A stretch of 64,000 nucleotides of DNA, taken from NCBI RefSeq assembly GCF_963676065.1, contig NZ_OY780933.1, forward strand, positions 1,802,001 through 1,866,000. Direction: 5' to 3'. The translations under genes and the position numbers were made by a program. The notes beneath the pieces are model-generated. The model did not search any database and was not told the origin of the DNA. It saw nothing but the letters and a program-made list of their open reading frames with translations. The number at the start of each line of letters is the position of its first letter. Position 1 is the stretch's first letter. Positions 44,791 through 54,121 of this stretch are shown piece by piece. The DNA comes from Maridesulfovibrio sp. (lineage in GTDB: Bacteria > Desulfobacterota > Desulfovibrionia > Desulfovibrionales > Desulfovibrionaceae).

Positions 44791-44878
44791 CTCCGGCGAA
44801 GCATATTAAAAGTTTTTGAAGAGTCCAGGGAAAATTTTTGAAAAAAGTTTCTCTGTCCCTCGGAGAGCCGCCGGAGGC
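44791..44878 (+). repeat. Degenerate copy of the ITR-bounded repeat
   Basis: CTCCGGCG at 44791 and GCCGCCGGAGGC at 44867-44878 bound about 88 bp. The interior (AGGGAAAATTTTTG...GTTTCTCTGTCCCT) is a decayed version of the first hairpin. Its GGAGG precedes yicC by about 17 nt, with a second AAGGAG closer to the ATG. Confidence 0.6.
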
Positions 44879-44892
44879 AAAAGGAGCAATAA

Positions 44893-45774
44893 ATGCCCGT
44901 AAGTATGACCGGTTTTGGTCGCGCAGAGACCACCGAAGATAAATGGAGCCATGTTTGGGAAATCCGCAGTGTTAACTCCCGTTTTCTGGATTTGAAATGG
45001 CGTCTGCCCAATTCCCTGCGCGGATATGAATCCCGTTGGGAAAAGATTGTCAGAAAATACGGTTCCCGCGGCCGGGTTGATCTTTCTCTCAATCTGGAAG
45101 TTTTCAGCACTGAACTGCTTGGAATCAGCCTGAATCAGTTGCAGGCCAAAGCCATGATTGATCAGCTTAAAGATATGGCCTCTGCTGACGGCGTTGAGTT
45201 TGCTCCTGATTACAACCGTCTGTTTAATATTTCCGGCCTGTGGCGCGATGCTTCCAGTGAACCTGATCCGCAGATGGCTAAATCCATCAGCGAAGGTCTG
45301 GAAAAAGCGCTGGCGAACTGGCGTGAATCCAGAAAAGATGAAGGTAACGACCTCGTGCGCGACCTTGAAGAACGTTTCACCCTGCTCAAAGATTACACTG
45401 AAAAGGTCAAGGTCAAAATTCCTGAGATTCTCGAAACCAAGCGCGAAGCCCTGATCGAAAGAGTAAAGGGAAATATGGAAAATCTCGGTGCTGAATACAT
45501 TGAAGACCGTATGGTGCAGGAAGTTTCCATCCTGACCGATAAGCTGGATGTTTCCGAAGAAATAACCAGACTTGATGCCCATCTTGAACGCATTTTTGAA
45601 GTTCTTCGCGGCAACAAAGACGCCGGTAAACGCCTTGACTTCCTGCTGCAGGAAACATTCAGGGAAATCAATACCTGCGGCAACAAGTGTCAGGATTCAG
45701 AAGTGAGCAGGATTGTTGTTGAATTCAAGGCTGAACTTGAAAAATGCCGTGAACAGGTTCAAAACATCGAGTAA
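44893..45774 (+). CDS. yicC: YicC family endoribonuclease-like protein
   Basis: This 293-aa protein has the YicC N-terminus MTGFGRAE and the Arg-rich block NSRFLDLKWRLP, with the C-terminal DUF1732 segment (GKRLDFLLQETFREINTCGNK) in normal form. YicC relatives act in RNA turnover and stress. It starts after AAAGGAG. It heads the string yicC-remA-gmk-pyrF, a common gene order. Confidence 0.92.
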   Translation: MPVSMTGFGRAETTEDKWSHVWEIRSVNSRFLDLKWRLPNSLRGYESRWEKIVRKYGSRGRVDLSLNLEVFSTELLGISLNQLQAKAMIDQLKDMASADGVEFAPDYNRLFNISGLWRDASSEPDPQMAKSISEGLEKALANWRESRKDEGNDLVRDLEERFTLLKDYTEKVKVKIPEILETKREALIERVKGNMENLGAEYIEDRMVQEVSILTDKLDVSEEITRLDAHLERIFEVLRGNKDAGKRLDFLLQETFREINTCGNKCQDSEVSRIVVEFKAELEKCREQVQNIE

Positions 45775-45783
45775 TTCGGTACG

Positions 45784-46044
45784 ATGCAGAAGCAGACTTT
45801 ATTAAATATAGGATTCGGTAACTATGTGGTTTCAAGCCGCGTGATCACCATCGTCAACCCGTCATCCTCACCTATGCGCAGGCTTCGTGAGGATGCGCGG
45901 CAGGAAGGGCGTTTGGTGGATGCCACGCAGGGCCGTAAAACCCGTTCCATCATTGTTACCGATTCCAATCATGTAATTCTTTCGGCGATTCAGGCCGAAA
46001 CCATCGGACACCGCTACACTTCTGAGGAGGGCGAGAATGAGTGA
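45784..46044 (+). CDS. RemA-like DNA-binding protein (DUF370)
   Basis: This 86-aa protein matches DUF370/Rem[20 protein letters not shown], then [31 protein letters not shown]. In Bacillus RemA activates biofilm matrix genes; in this gene neighbourhood (yicC, gmk) the role is not clear. It begins 10 nt after yicC and its end overlaps gmk by 8 nt. Confidence 0.9.
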   Translation: MQKQTLLNIGFGNYVVSSRVITIVNPSSSPMRRLREDARQEGRLVDATQGRKTRSIIVTDSNHVILSAIQAETIGHRYTSEEGENE

Positions 46045-46669
46045 TGTTCTGATCCCGGAGAGAAAAGGACAGGTGCTGGTGCTTTGCGCCCCGTCCGGTA
46101 CCGGGAAAAGTACTCTGGTAAAAAAGTTGCGCGAGGAATTTCCGCAGATCGGTTTTTCCATTTCCTGCACCACCCGCGAGCCGCGTGAAGGTGAAGTGGA
46201 CGGCACAGATTATTTTTTCTTAAGTGTTGATGAATTTAATGAAAAGCTGGAAGCCGAGGAGTTCGCCGAATGGGCCGAGGTCCATGGAAATTTCTACGGT
46301 ACACCGAAAGAACCGGTGGAGCAGATGTTGTACAAGGGCATGGATATCCTGTTCGACATTGATTTTCAGGGCTGCATGCAGCTGATGGAGACCATGCCTG
46401 ACGGAATTTTCGTTTTCCTGATGCCTCCGTCTTATTCGGAACTGCGGAAGCGTCTTGAAGGGCGCAATACCGATACCGAACATGTCATTAACCGCCGTAT
46501 GATGAATGCCATGAAGGAAATGGCCTCCGCGCCGAAATTTGAGTACTGGATTGTGAATGAAGATCTGGAAAAAGCTTATTCCGAGCTGAAAGCGATTTAC
46601 CTTGCCGGAAAAAACCGTCCCTGCAGTAATCCGGGACTTCTTGAAAGTATTTTAAGCACTTGGGAGTAA
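46037..46669 (+). CDS. gmk: Guanylate kinase
   Basis: This 210-aa enzyme phosphorylates GMP to GDP. The P-loop APSGTGKST lies near residues 18-26, the GMP-binding region shows [19 protein letters not shown], and the lid contains RRMMNA. The start is inside the end of the RemA-like gene behind GAGGAGGG, so translation is coupled. Confidence 0.95.
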   Translation: MSDVLIPERKGQVLVLCAPSGTGKSTLVKKLREEFPQIGFSISCTTREPREGEVDGTDYFFLSVDEFNEKLEAEEFAEWAEVHGNFYGTPKEPVEQMLYKGMDILFDIDFQGCMQLMETMPDGIFVFLMPPSYSELRKRLEGRNTDTEHVINRRMMNAMKEMASAPKFEYWIVNEDLEKAYSELKAIYLAGKNRPCSNPGLLESILSTWE

Positions 46670-46670
46670 C

Positions 46671-47363
46671 ATGTCTGAGTTAGTCGTAGCCCTTGATTTT
46701 AAAGATGCGCAGAGCGCTTTTGATATGGCTGAAAAAGTTCGCGGAGTGGCTCCGTGGGTTAAAGTAGGTCTGGAACTTTTTTGCGCGGAAGGTCCTGAAA
46801 TAATAACCCGTTTTAAGGAAATGGGGTTCAAGGTTTTTGTTGACCTGAAATTTTTTGATATTCCCAACACGGTTAAAGGCGCAGTGCGCTCGGCTACCCG
46901 CGCCGGAGCCGATATGCTCAGTCTGCACGCTCTCGGCGGGGAACGTATGGCCGTTGCCGCCCGTGAAGGACGCGTAGAAGGGGCAAACGGTGCAGAAGGA
47001 CCGTTGCTTATGGCTATCACTATCCTGACCAGCATGGATGAGGATGATATTCCCTTCCCGGTTCCCGAAGGTTTGGGCTCCGCTGTTCTAGATCTGGCCC
47101 TTGCTTCATCGCAGGCAGGTCTTGACGGTGTGGTTTGCTCCGGGCTGGAAGTGGAGGCCATCAAAGAAAAATGCGGTAAGGATTTTCTGGCCCTGACCCC
47201 GGGGATCAGACCGGCTTCCGTTTCCGATGATCAGCGCAGAGTGGTTACTCCGTCGCAGGCAGTTGAGCGCGGCTCCAATTTTCTCGTGGTCGGAAGACCT
47301 ATAACCGGAGCTGATGATCCGGCAGAAGCTGCCCGCCGGATTGTCGCTGAAATGAACTCTTAA
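46671..47363 (+). CDS. pyrF: Orotidine 5'-phosphate decarboxylase
   Basis: This 230-aa enzyme forms UMP in pyrimidine synthesis. ELVVALDFKD opens the barrel, VFVDLKFFDIPNTV holds the catalytic Asp-Lys-Asp set, and the phosphate-binding end reads NFLVVGRPIT. The ATG is one base after the gmk stop. Confidence 0.95.
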   Translation: MSELVVALDFKDAQSAFDMAEKVRGVAPWVKVGLELFCAEGPEIITRFKEMGFKVFVDLKFFDIPNTVKGAVRSATRAGADMLSLHALGGERMAVAAREGRVEGANGAEGPLLMAITILTSMDEDDIPFPVPEGLGSAVLDLALASSQAGLDGVVCSGLEVEAIKEKCGKDFLALTPGIRPASVSDDQRRVVTPSQAVERGSNFLVVGRPITGADDPAEAARRIVAEMNS

Positions 47364-47374
47364 AAGGAATATTT

Positions 47375-48199
47375 ATGGCAGCCCCAAGGATTACCGGAGT
47401 TTTTTCGTCACAGAGCGAAGCAACCGTTGGAACTGGGACCACTACTCGCCAGACCGAGCAGAAAACTTACTGGTATGCAGTAGAAAAGCCTAACGGTGCT
47501 CTGGAAGTTCAGCCATTGAATAGCAACAATGTTCCCTCCGGGCCTAAACTTACCGTTGAGCGTGAGACGTTTCTGGATAACTACCATCCCGAACCGGAAT
47601 ATTTTGTGGAAGTCGTCCGGCCCAGTATGGAGTCTTTGGAAGGCTCCATCAAGCGCGGGGAAAATCACCGTTCTAACGGCGAGGGGTACAGCGCAGAATA
47701 CGAATTCGGTCATGCCATAGATGTGGATACCGAAAATGTTCGAGCGAATTTCGGTCTGGGCCTGACCTATCTTGAACGCGGTGAAACAGGACGAGCGGAG
47801 GATGTTTTCCGTAGGCTGGTTGGTATCGGTGCCATTTATGAACCTGAGCATAAACACTTATTCAATGATTTCGGTATAAATCTTCGTCGTAATGGCATGA
47901 TTGATCAGGCCATTGAATATTACCTGAAGGCTGAGGAGTTAAGTCGTACTGACGAAAACCTCTGCTTGAACATTGCCCGTGCTTATTATGAAAAGGGCGA
48001 CTTCAATAATTGCATCAAATACATAAAAAAATCTCTGAAACTGAATCCTAGGCTGGAAGAAGGAATCATGTTCTGGGTCTACCTCAAAGATAACGGTTAT
48101 ATTTCCGAAGAGGAAGATGACTTGAGTATAGATCTTGATATCTTGCAGAAGGAACAGGAAAGTGACGGTCCTATCGCGGACCTTGAGATTGATTTCTAG
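47375..48199 (+). CDS. TPR protein, paralogue of the gene at 16466-17200
   Basis: This protein has 274 aa with AAAGGAA before the ATG. The N-terminal 90 residues share with the other gene a GVFS start, GTGTTxRQ, a TYWYAVE strand, VQPLNSNNVPSG and an F-rich end. TPR units follow (EYEFGHAIDVDTENVRANFGLG, DQAIEYYLKAEELSRTDENL, NCIKYIKKSLKLNP). It sits between pyrF and recJ, 11 and 23 nt from them, so it is in the same operon, although a link to nucleotide metabolism is not obvious. Confidence 0.8.
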   Translation: MAAPRITGVFSSQSEATVGTGTTTRQTEQKTYWYAVEKPNGALEVQPLNSNNVPSGPKLTVERETFLDNYHPEPEYFVEVVRPSMESLEGSIKRGENHRSNGEGYSAEYEFGHAIDVDTENVRANFGLGLTYLERGETGRAEDVFRRLVGIGAIYEPEHKHLFNDFGINLRRNGMIDQAIEYYLKAEELSRTDENLCLNIARAYYEKGDFNNCIKYIKKSLKLNPRLEEGIMFWVYLKDNGYISEEEDDLSIDLDILQKEQESDGPIADLEIDF

Positions 48200-48222
48200 T
48201 CTGAAAATCCACGGAGAATACT

Positions 48223-49956
48223 TTGCCCAAAATCTGGAAGATGATAAGTGAGGAGGAAATTCCTTCCTCCATATCCTCTATTGCGGCTGAACTAGGCATT
48301 ACTGAACTTTTGGCTGAGATTCTTTGGAATCGCGGGTTTAAGACTCGCGGCGACATGGACCTTTTTCTTTCTCCCGGATTGCGTAACCTCTGCAAACCTA
48401 CGGAAGTTCCCGGTCTTGAAAAAGCCGCAGAAGTGCTCGCAGAAGGACTCGCCCAAGGTAAGAAGATGGCTGTCTGGGGCGATTATGATGTGGACGGAGT
48501 TACTTCGACCGCCGTGGTGAAAACTTTTCTCGCCGATCGTGGATACGAATGTGATCACTACCTGCCGAACCGTTTGAAAGAAGGCTACGGGCTAAATGTT
48601 GACGGTATAAAAAAGCTGCACGAGCAGGGTATTGAACTTCTCCTGACCGTTGATTGCGGCATCACCAACAACGTTGAAATTTCCGCCGCAAACGAGCTGG
48701 GTATGACGGTGGTTGTCTCCGACCATCATTTACCGGGCGAAGAACTTCCCCCTGCGGCCGCTATCTGTAATCCACGCCTTACTGAATATGACGGGCAGGT
48801 TTTCGAGGATTGCTCCTGCGCAACTCTGGCCGGAGTGGGCGTGGCCTTCATGCTCATGGCCCAGCTGAACCGTTTGCTGCCCGGAGAGCCGGTGGACGTG
48901 CGGGCCTATCTGGATTTTGTCGCCCTCGGAACAATTGCCGATGTGGTGGAGCTTCAGGGGCAGAATCGTATTCTGGTCAAGAATGGTTTACTTTTGCTTA
49001 AAGAAGCCAAACGTCCCGGATTGGCCGCGCTGAAGGTGGTCAGCGGTTACGATATGTTTGCGGCTATAGGAGCGGGGCAGGTCGGTTTCGGTTTGGCTCC
49101 CCGTATCAATGCGTCAGGACGTATGGGTGATCCCGGAAGGGCGCTGCAGCTTCTGATGGCAGAGGATATGGAAACCGCGCGGCCCATCGCCAAGGTTCTG
49201 GATGAACTTAATTCCGAGCGCCGTGCCGAGGAAGATCGCATTTTACAGGAAGCCATTGAGCAGGCCGAGGCTCAGGTCAAAAGGCACAAACGGGCCGGAT
49301 TGGTTCTATATTCCGAGAGCTGGCATCCGGGAATTATAGGGATTGTGGCTTCCCGTGTAGTTGAAAAATTTTACCGCCCCACGGTTATGCTCTGTTCGGA
49401 GGATGGGATAGTCAAAGGTTCGGCCCGCTCTATCAAGGAGTTCCATATCCATGAAGGGCTGACTTCCATGTCCGAGCTTTTTTTGAACTTCGGCGGTCAC
49501 AAACTGGCCGCGGGTATGTCTTTTAAAGCTGATCTGCTGCCGGAATTCCGGGACCGGTTTAATCAGGCTGTTATTGATGAAGTCGGTGCTGAACCGCTTA
49601 AAGCGTCACTTAAGGTTGACCGCGAACTGCCGCTGGAAAATATTGATTATGTCCTGCTTAAGGAACTGGAGTTGATGCAGCCGTTCGGCATGGGCAATCC
49701 TGAGCCAGTCTTCACCACTCCACCTGTGGAAGTCCTTGAACGCAGGCCCATGGGCAAGGATCACGTCAAACTTACCGTTACCGATAAGGATAAAACCCGC
49801 AAGATGCCTGCCAAAGCATGGCGCATGGCCGAAGAGCTGGGTTCTGAACTTATCGGCGCTACGATGCGTTTTGCCTTCTCACCCAAGATCGATAAGTTTA
49901 ATGGAATTCCAACCATTGAACTTACCATCCGTGATTATACGCGCAGAAGGCGTTGA
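48223..49956 (+). CDS. recJ: Single-stranded-DNA-specific 5'-3' exonuclease RecJ
   Basis: This 577-aa DHH-family nuclease has motif I GDYDVDGVTST, motif II TVDCGI, motif III SDHHLPGEELP and the DHHA1 domain motif NFGGHKLAAGMS. Length is normal. It acts in RecFOR repair and mismatch repair. It starts with TTG at 48223 behind CGGAGA. It ends 9 nt from the convergent lipoprotein gene with no terminator between. Confidence 0.93.
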   Translation: MPKIWKMISEEEIPSSISSIAAELGITELLAEILWNRGFKTRGDMDLFLSPGLRNLCKPTEVPGLEKAAEVLAEGLAQGKKMAVWGDYDVDGVTSTAVVKTFLADRGYECDHYLPNRLKEGYGLNVDGIKKLHEQGIELLLTVDCGITNNVEISAANELGMTVVVSDHHLPGEELPPAAAICNPRLTEYDGQVFEDCSCATLAGVGVAFMLMAQLNRLLPGEPVDVRAYLDFVALGTIADVVELQGQNRILVKNGLLLLKEAKRPGLAALKVVSGYDMFAAIGAGQVGFGLAPRINASGRMGDPGRALQLLMAEDMETARPIAKVLDELNSERRAEEDRILQEAIEQAEAQVKRHKRAGLVLYSESWHPGIIGIVASRVVEKFYRPTVMLCSEDGIVKGSARSIKEFHIHEGLTSMSELFLNFGGHKLAAGMSFKADLLPEFRDRFNQAVIDEVGAEPLKASLKVDRELPLENIDYVLLKELELMQPFGMGNPEPVFTTPPVEVLERRPMGKDHVKLTVTDKDKTRKMPAKAWRMAEELGSELIGATMRFAFSPKIDKFNGIPTIELTIRDYTRRRR

Positions 49957-49965
49957 TCCGCTTCC

Positions 49966-50769
49966 CTAACTCAGCCGTTCAATATCAATAAATTCCGTAG
50001 TGGCTGTGTGAACCCTGAAGGTGTGCCCGTTGATCTCTATCAGTGGGGTGCCCAGCGGAATTTCCATGGTCTGACGGCTGACAACTTTGGGACGGCTGCC
50101 GCCTTCCAGATGGCGGATTTCAAAAAGGATGGTCATTCCTTTTTTGCCTATAAATCTGATTACGTAATGGTGCTCTGAATCGGGCAGAACAGTGGTTCTG
50201 ATTACCGGTTTGAATCTGATCTTTTTTGGGCTGATTTCTGCCTGAACTTTTCTGAATACATTTTTCCTGCCTGTTGGAACAAGCATGGTGCTGGAAAGGG
50301 TGCCATCCTTTTTCAGTGTACCGTAAAAGGAATCCAGCAGGATTGCACCACCGGGCAGGGAAGAGTCCATAAGTTCGTAGGTCACGTTGGAGTAACCTTT
50401 CATGGTCAAGGGCGGATTCTGGTCTCTGGTCAGCAGTATTATCTCGAAATCCTTAGTGGCCTGCATTTTGGGCAGGGTGATGATTTTTTCATCATATTGC
50501 AGAAAACGAAGGATATCCGCTCCGGCGGGATATGATATTCGTGTCCCGGCGGGCATGCTCTGGGAACGGACCTTGCGTAGCTTGTCTTGGTCCAGTCGGC
50601 AGGTAAGCTTTATATCCAGACGGGTTTCATTTTTATGCAACGGCTCGTTTTCTTTGGCTATTTCAAGCGGAATAGGAGGTGCCGGGGGGATCACCAGTTT
50701 CGGCTGTTGCTTGCAGCCGGTTATCAGAAGCATGGCCATGCCGATGATAAAGGCGAGAACCGGCCTCAT
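49966..50769 (-). CDS. Lipoprotein of the ATP-grasp/transglutaminase operon
   Basis: This protein has 267 aa from ATG 50769 (MRPVLAFIIGMAMLLITGC), giving a good lipoprotein signal with Cys at 19; upstream in-frame starts overlap the ligase gene. A Pro-rich linker (PPAPPIPLEI) leads to a beta-rich domain with no family I recognise. It starts within 5 nt of the ligase gene end, so it belongs to the operon. It is probably a periplasmic partner of the system. Confidence 0.7.
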   Translation of the reverse strand: MRPVLAFIIGMAMLLITGCKQQPKLVIPPAPPIPLEIAKENEPLHKNETRLDIKLTCRLDQDKLRKVRSQSMPAGTRISYPAGADILRFLQYDEKIITLPKMQATKDFEIILLTRDQNPPLTMKGYSNVTYELMDSSLPGGAILLDSFYGTLKKDGTLSSTMLVPTGRKNVFRKVQAEISPKKIRFKPVIRTTVLPDSEHHYVIRFIGKKGMTILFEIRHLEGGSRPKVVSRQTMEIPLGTPLIEINGHTFRVHTATTEFIDIERLS

Positions 50770-50773
50770 AATT

Positions 50774-51712
50774 TTATGATCCGAAATTATCCATTGCATA
50801 TTGAATCCGTTGGTTTTCTGTGTGCAGATCTTGAAATACACTGTCCACCGCATCCAGCCTGTGCTGCAGGCCGCATTTATTGGCTACCTGAATTGCCAGA
50901 CCGGGTCTGGCGTTGAGCTCAAGGATCAGCGGTCCCATGTTTTTATCCAATACGATATCTACGCCAAGGTAGCCCAGCCCGGTTACGCTATAGCCCAGCG
51001 AGGCCTGCTTGAGCAGTTCCGGCCAATCCGGGATGGCGACTCCGGCAACAGGATGCAGAGTGTCCGGGTGATGTGTGCAGTTGTCGTTTTTCCAGACTGC
51101 GCTGGTGGTAACACCACTGTACATATCTATTCCACAGCCCATAGCCCCTTGATGCAGATTGGCCTTTCCGTCCGATTCACGTGTGGGCAACCGGAGCATG
51201 GCCATTACCGGGATGCCTTTGTAAACAATAATTCGGATGTCCGGTACCCCCTGATAGGCGATGTCCTTGAAAATAGGGGCGAACTTAACGCAGTATTCAA
51301 CCATGGCCTTGTCCGGCATACCGCCGAGGCTGTACATGCCGCTGAGGATATTGGAAATATGAAATGAAATAGCTTCCTCGGCAACCAGCGAATCGTCGGG
51401 CTTGCGAAACCGAGGTCCCAGCCTGCCGTTGATGACCAGAATGCCGTTTCCCCCGGCTCCTCGCGCAGGTTTAACCACGAATGAATCATGTTTCTGAAGC
51501 AGGGCGGGAAGCCTTTTGAGTTCGTGCTGGGCTTGGAAAATTCCATAGAGTTCCGGTACATTCAAACCTGCAGCCTGAGTCAGCTCTTTAGTGGTGATTT
51601 TATCATCCACCAGCGGATACAGTTTGCGCGGATTGTTGGGCAGTACATATGCTCCATTACGCGAATTTAAGCCAATAACCCCGCTCTTTTTCAGTTTACC
51701 GAACCAGCCCAT
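50774..51712 (-). CDS. RimK-like ATP-grasp ligase (alpha-L-glutamate ligase-like)
   Basis: This 312-aa ATP-grasp enzyme has the nucleotide-binding segment DSFVVKPARGAGGNGILVI, a middle with FKDIAYQGVPDIRIIVYKGIPVMAMLR, and the metal-binding end GVDIVLDKNMGPLILELNARPGLAIQ (residues about 255-280). Such enzymes form peptide-like amide bonds, often adding glutamate. It is next to a transglutaminase-like membrane protein and a retropepsin-like protein, a recurrent association. Substrate unknown. ATG is 1 nt after the upstream stop. Confidence 0.88.
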   Translation of the reverse strand: MGWFGKLKKSGVIGLNSRNGAYVLPNNPRKLYPLVDDKITTKELTQAAGLNVPELYGIFQAQHELKRLPALLQKHDSFVVKPARGAGGNGILVINGRLGPRFRKPDDSLVAEEAISFHISNILSGMYSLGGMPDKAMVEYCVKFAPIFKDIAYQGVPDIRIIVYKGIPVMAMLRLPTRESDGKANLHQGAMGCGIDMYSGVTTSAVWKNDNCTHHPDTLHPVAGVAIPDWPELLKQASLGYSVTGLGYLGVDIVLDKNMGPLILELNARPGLAIQVANKCGLQHRLDAVDSVFQDLHTENQRIQYAMDNFGS

Positions 51713-51713
51713 A

Positions 51714-53279
51714 TCAGCTCTCCTTGAGGAATGTCCGGAAGCGGATCAGATCCAGCAGCCGGTAGCCGGTATAACGCCCGATCATGAGGGTCAGGCCCAG
51801 CAGCACGAGAAAAAGTTCCGGGAATACGAAAATGAGGTGTTCAATGAACAGGTTGCTCATGGCGATATAAGCCAGCACGGCCACAGCCATGGACCCGATG
51901 CATTGCTGGATGGCTTTACCGGCCCCCAGTTCGTCCCACATAACCGAGATTCGCTCAATGGTCATGCTCAGAATGACCATGGGGAATAGACTGACGGAGA
52001 CACCGCGTGGAAAACCCAGCTTAAAACTGACGATGCTGATTCCGGCCATCAGCAGTACTACCACGATTAACACGCAGGCCAGCCGGGGGACCAGCAGCAG
52101 TTTCAGGTGTTCAAGATATAACCGTACGGCAAGCCCGAGAATGATGACGATGGAAAATAGGCACAGACCCCAGAGGAGCTGTGTCTCCCGAAAGGACAGG
52201 GCAATAAGTACCGGCATGAACGTACCGAAAGTGGTAACCCCGATTACATTACGCAGGAAAACCAGCAATAGAACGCCGATAGGGATCAGCAGGATAACCC
52301 GGTAAGTTGCCTGTGCCTGTACGGGTAGGGTAAAGAGAGAAAAATCCAATATTGCCGGTGCGGTAATCGTTAGACGGTCCACCACATTTCCCAAAGCGCT
52401 GACAGTTGCCGGGACAACGGAAAGGGTTACACTCAGGTTTTTGCCGCCGCTGACTGTAGCCAGAGATCCGTTTCCGCGCCACCATGTTACGAAATTAACC
52501 GGGGTACCGAAGCTCCCTTTGGTCACATCAAACATGTGCCATTTCTCGTTATGATAGAGCTCCAGCCAATGCTTAATTTTTGAATTGGTGGACGTGGTAA
52601 GAGTTATTCCGTGTACCGACTGAGCCGGGATTCCTGAAAAGTGCAGCAAACGAACCGCCATATTTACAGCGCCTAATGTTTTTTTATTATCACGGAGTAG
52701 GTAGGCTGCGTCCGGGTTGGCGTTAGGATGCATCAGCCTTTTCATCAGCTGCGGTACGAAAGTTTCTATGTCTGCGGATTCACTGCCTACCTCGGTGATC
52801 AGTGAATTTGCAGCCACCTGTTCCGCTTCGGTGAAGTGCGGATCAGTCAGCTTGGGGATTTCCGTGGGGTGGACCCAGCTTTCTTCTTTGTTTGTATGCT
52901 TTGGTCTTAAGCGCGCGGAATAGAAAAGATCCTGTTTATTTTTAGCGGAACGTCTGGACCAGATTGCAACGATATTTTCTGCATTTTTTTTCTGCAGCAT
53001 GTTTCCATTCGCTGATTGCAATGCATGCAGCAAACCGTAATCGTCCCCGATATAATATTCATCGGTCACTGTGTAATTTGGAAGTCTGTTCAAGGTTTGC
53101 AAAGTTGCCTTGACCGGTTTGTTCACGGCTTCAAATGAAACATGGGCTTCCACGTTCCATATTTCGGTTTGTTCTTCGGCAGTAAGGGGAAAACCGAGAA
53201 TAAAGGCTTTGTAGCTGAATATGCCTAGTCCTACGGCAAAAAGCAGGACGACCAGTATTTTTAGCTGTATGGAATTCAT
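51714..53279 (-). CDS. Inactive transglutaminase fused to 7TM domain
   Basis: This 521-aa membrane protein has an N-terminal TM helix (residues 8-27) and a periplasmic transglutaminase-like domain (LLHFSGIPAQSVHGIT, HWLELYHNEKWHMFD) in which the catalytic Cys position is not Cys. A C-terminal bundle of about seven TM helices follows from residue 330. This matches the inactive transglutaminase-7TM family (PF14400/PF14402). Likely a sensor or scaffold for the neighbouring ligase and protease. Confidence 0.88.
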   Translation of the reverse strand: MNSIQLKILVVLLFAVGLGIFSYKAFILGFPLTAEEQTEIWNVEAHVSFEAVNKPVKATLQTLNRLPNYTVTDEYYIGDDYGLLHALQSANGNMLQKKNAENIVAIWSRRSAKNKQDLFYSARLRPKHTNKEESWVHPTEIPKLTDPHFTEAEQVAANSLITEVGSESADIETFVPQLMKRLMHPNANPDAAYLLRDNKKTLGAVNMAVRLLHFSGIPAQSVHGITLTTSTNSKIKHWLELYHNEKWHMFDVTKGSFGTPVNFVTWWRGNGSLATVSGGKNLSVTLSVVPATVSALGNVVDRLTITAPAILDFSLFTLPVQAQATYRVILLIPIGVLLLVFLRNVIGVTTFGTFMPVLIALSFRETQLLWGLCLFSIVIILGLAVRLYLEHLKLLLVPRLACVLIVVVLLMAGISIVSFKLGFPRGVSVSLFPMVILSMTIERISVMWDELGAGKAIQQCIGSMAVAVLAYIAMSNLFIEHLIFVFPELFLVLLGLTLMIGRYTGYRLLDLIRFRTFLKES

Positions 53280-53317
53280 GATGAAGCTCCGGGGATAATT
53301 CCGGTTGATGAATTATT

Positions 53318-53851
53318 TTACTTGCCTTCCGGAAGGCTGAGCAGGTGATGGTGTGCGGAATCGATAAGCAGGCCGTGGCGTAATTCTTTCCTGCCGATGA
53401 GCATTTTGTATGAAAAATTGCTTCGGTCGGTAAGGTTTACAAAAGCCTCGAATTTTTTGGGTCCGATCTGGAGTTGTACTGGGATGACCGGCCTGCGCTG
53501 ATAACCGGAAGGGCGTTTTTTTATGCGGACTATCCGGGCATAGGGGCAGGTTATGCGCTGGGTTTTATCATCCTGATCGGTGAGTGTGAATGAAACCTTT
53601 TTTTTATTCTTATGTATTACAATGTCGGTGGCGTGAAGCGATGAGCTATCCGCCCCGGTATCGAGTTTTGCTTTCATTATTACCGGTTTTTCACGGTCCC
53701 AGATTTTGATGGATACATTTTCGATGTAACCGGCGACAATATGCTGTTTATCCTGTGCATCCTCACCAGCTTTGGGCTGGGCAGAGGCAACACAAGCAGG
53801 ACTGAAAATGAGAAAAAAAAGTAGTGATATTAATGGCATATTCAAGGACAT
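53318..53851 (-). CDS. Exported retropepsin-like protease (RimK/LysX-associated zinc-protease family)
   Basis: This 177-aa protein has a signal peptide (cleavage near ACVASA, residue 24). The retropepsin-like core contains KAKLDTGADSSSLHA with the DTGA catalytic triad, and later VQLQIG and YKMLIGRKEL. The family (PF05618) is often labelled ATP-dependent zinc protease but is structurally an aspartic-protease fold. It heads the four-gene operon. A substrate linked to the ATP-grasp product is inferred. Confidence 0.88.
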   Translation of the reverse strand: MSLNMPLISLLFFLIFSPACVASAQPKAGEDAQDKQHIVAGYIENVSIKIWDREKPVIMKAKLDTGADSSSLHATDIVIHKNKKKVSFTLTDQDDKTQRITCPYARIVRIKKRPSGYQRRPVIPVQLQIGPKKFEAFVNLTDRSNFSYKMLIGRKELRHGLLIDSAHHHLLSLPEGK

Positions 53852-54053
53852 GGTAATTCTCCATATTCCAGCAGAATCGCGTTGTCCGGGCGGGATTCAG
53901 GTGGATTTATATTTAGTCTCAGCTTTAAACTTCTAGGCAATAAAACTATAAAATCCGACCCTGGCAAAGCTCTGCAACAATATTGCGCAAAGGTCAAGCG
54001 TGAGTTTTTTGCTTATTATAAAAGTTCTGGCTTAATTTTTTTTCAAGTTCAGT

Positions 54054-54097
54054 ATCACAAAAAAATTACGGAACTTCCGTAGTGAAAGTTCCGTAAT
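54054..54097 (-). terminator. Terminator after lipA
   Basis: ATTACGGAACTT (54065-54076) pairs with AAGTTCCGTAAT (54086-54097). On the minus strand a T7 run follows directly. The rest of the gap 53852-54053 shows nothing notable. Confidence 0.88.
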
Positions 54098-54121
54098 GGG
54101 TAGTTGTTTGAAATTTATATA

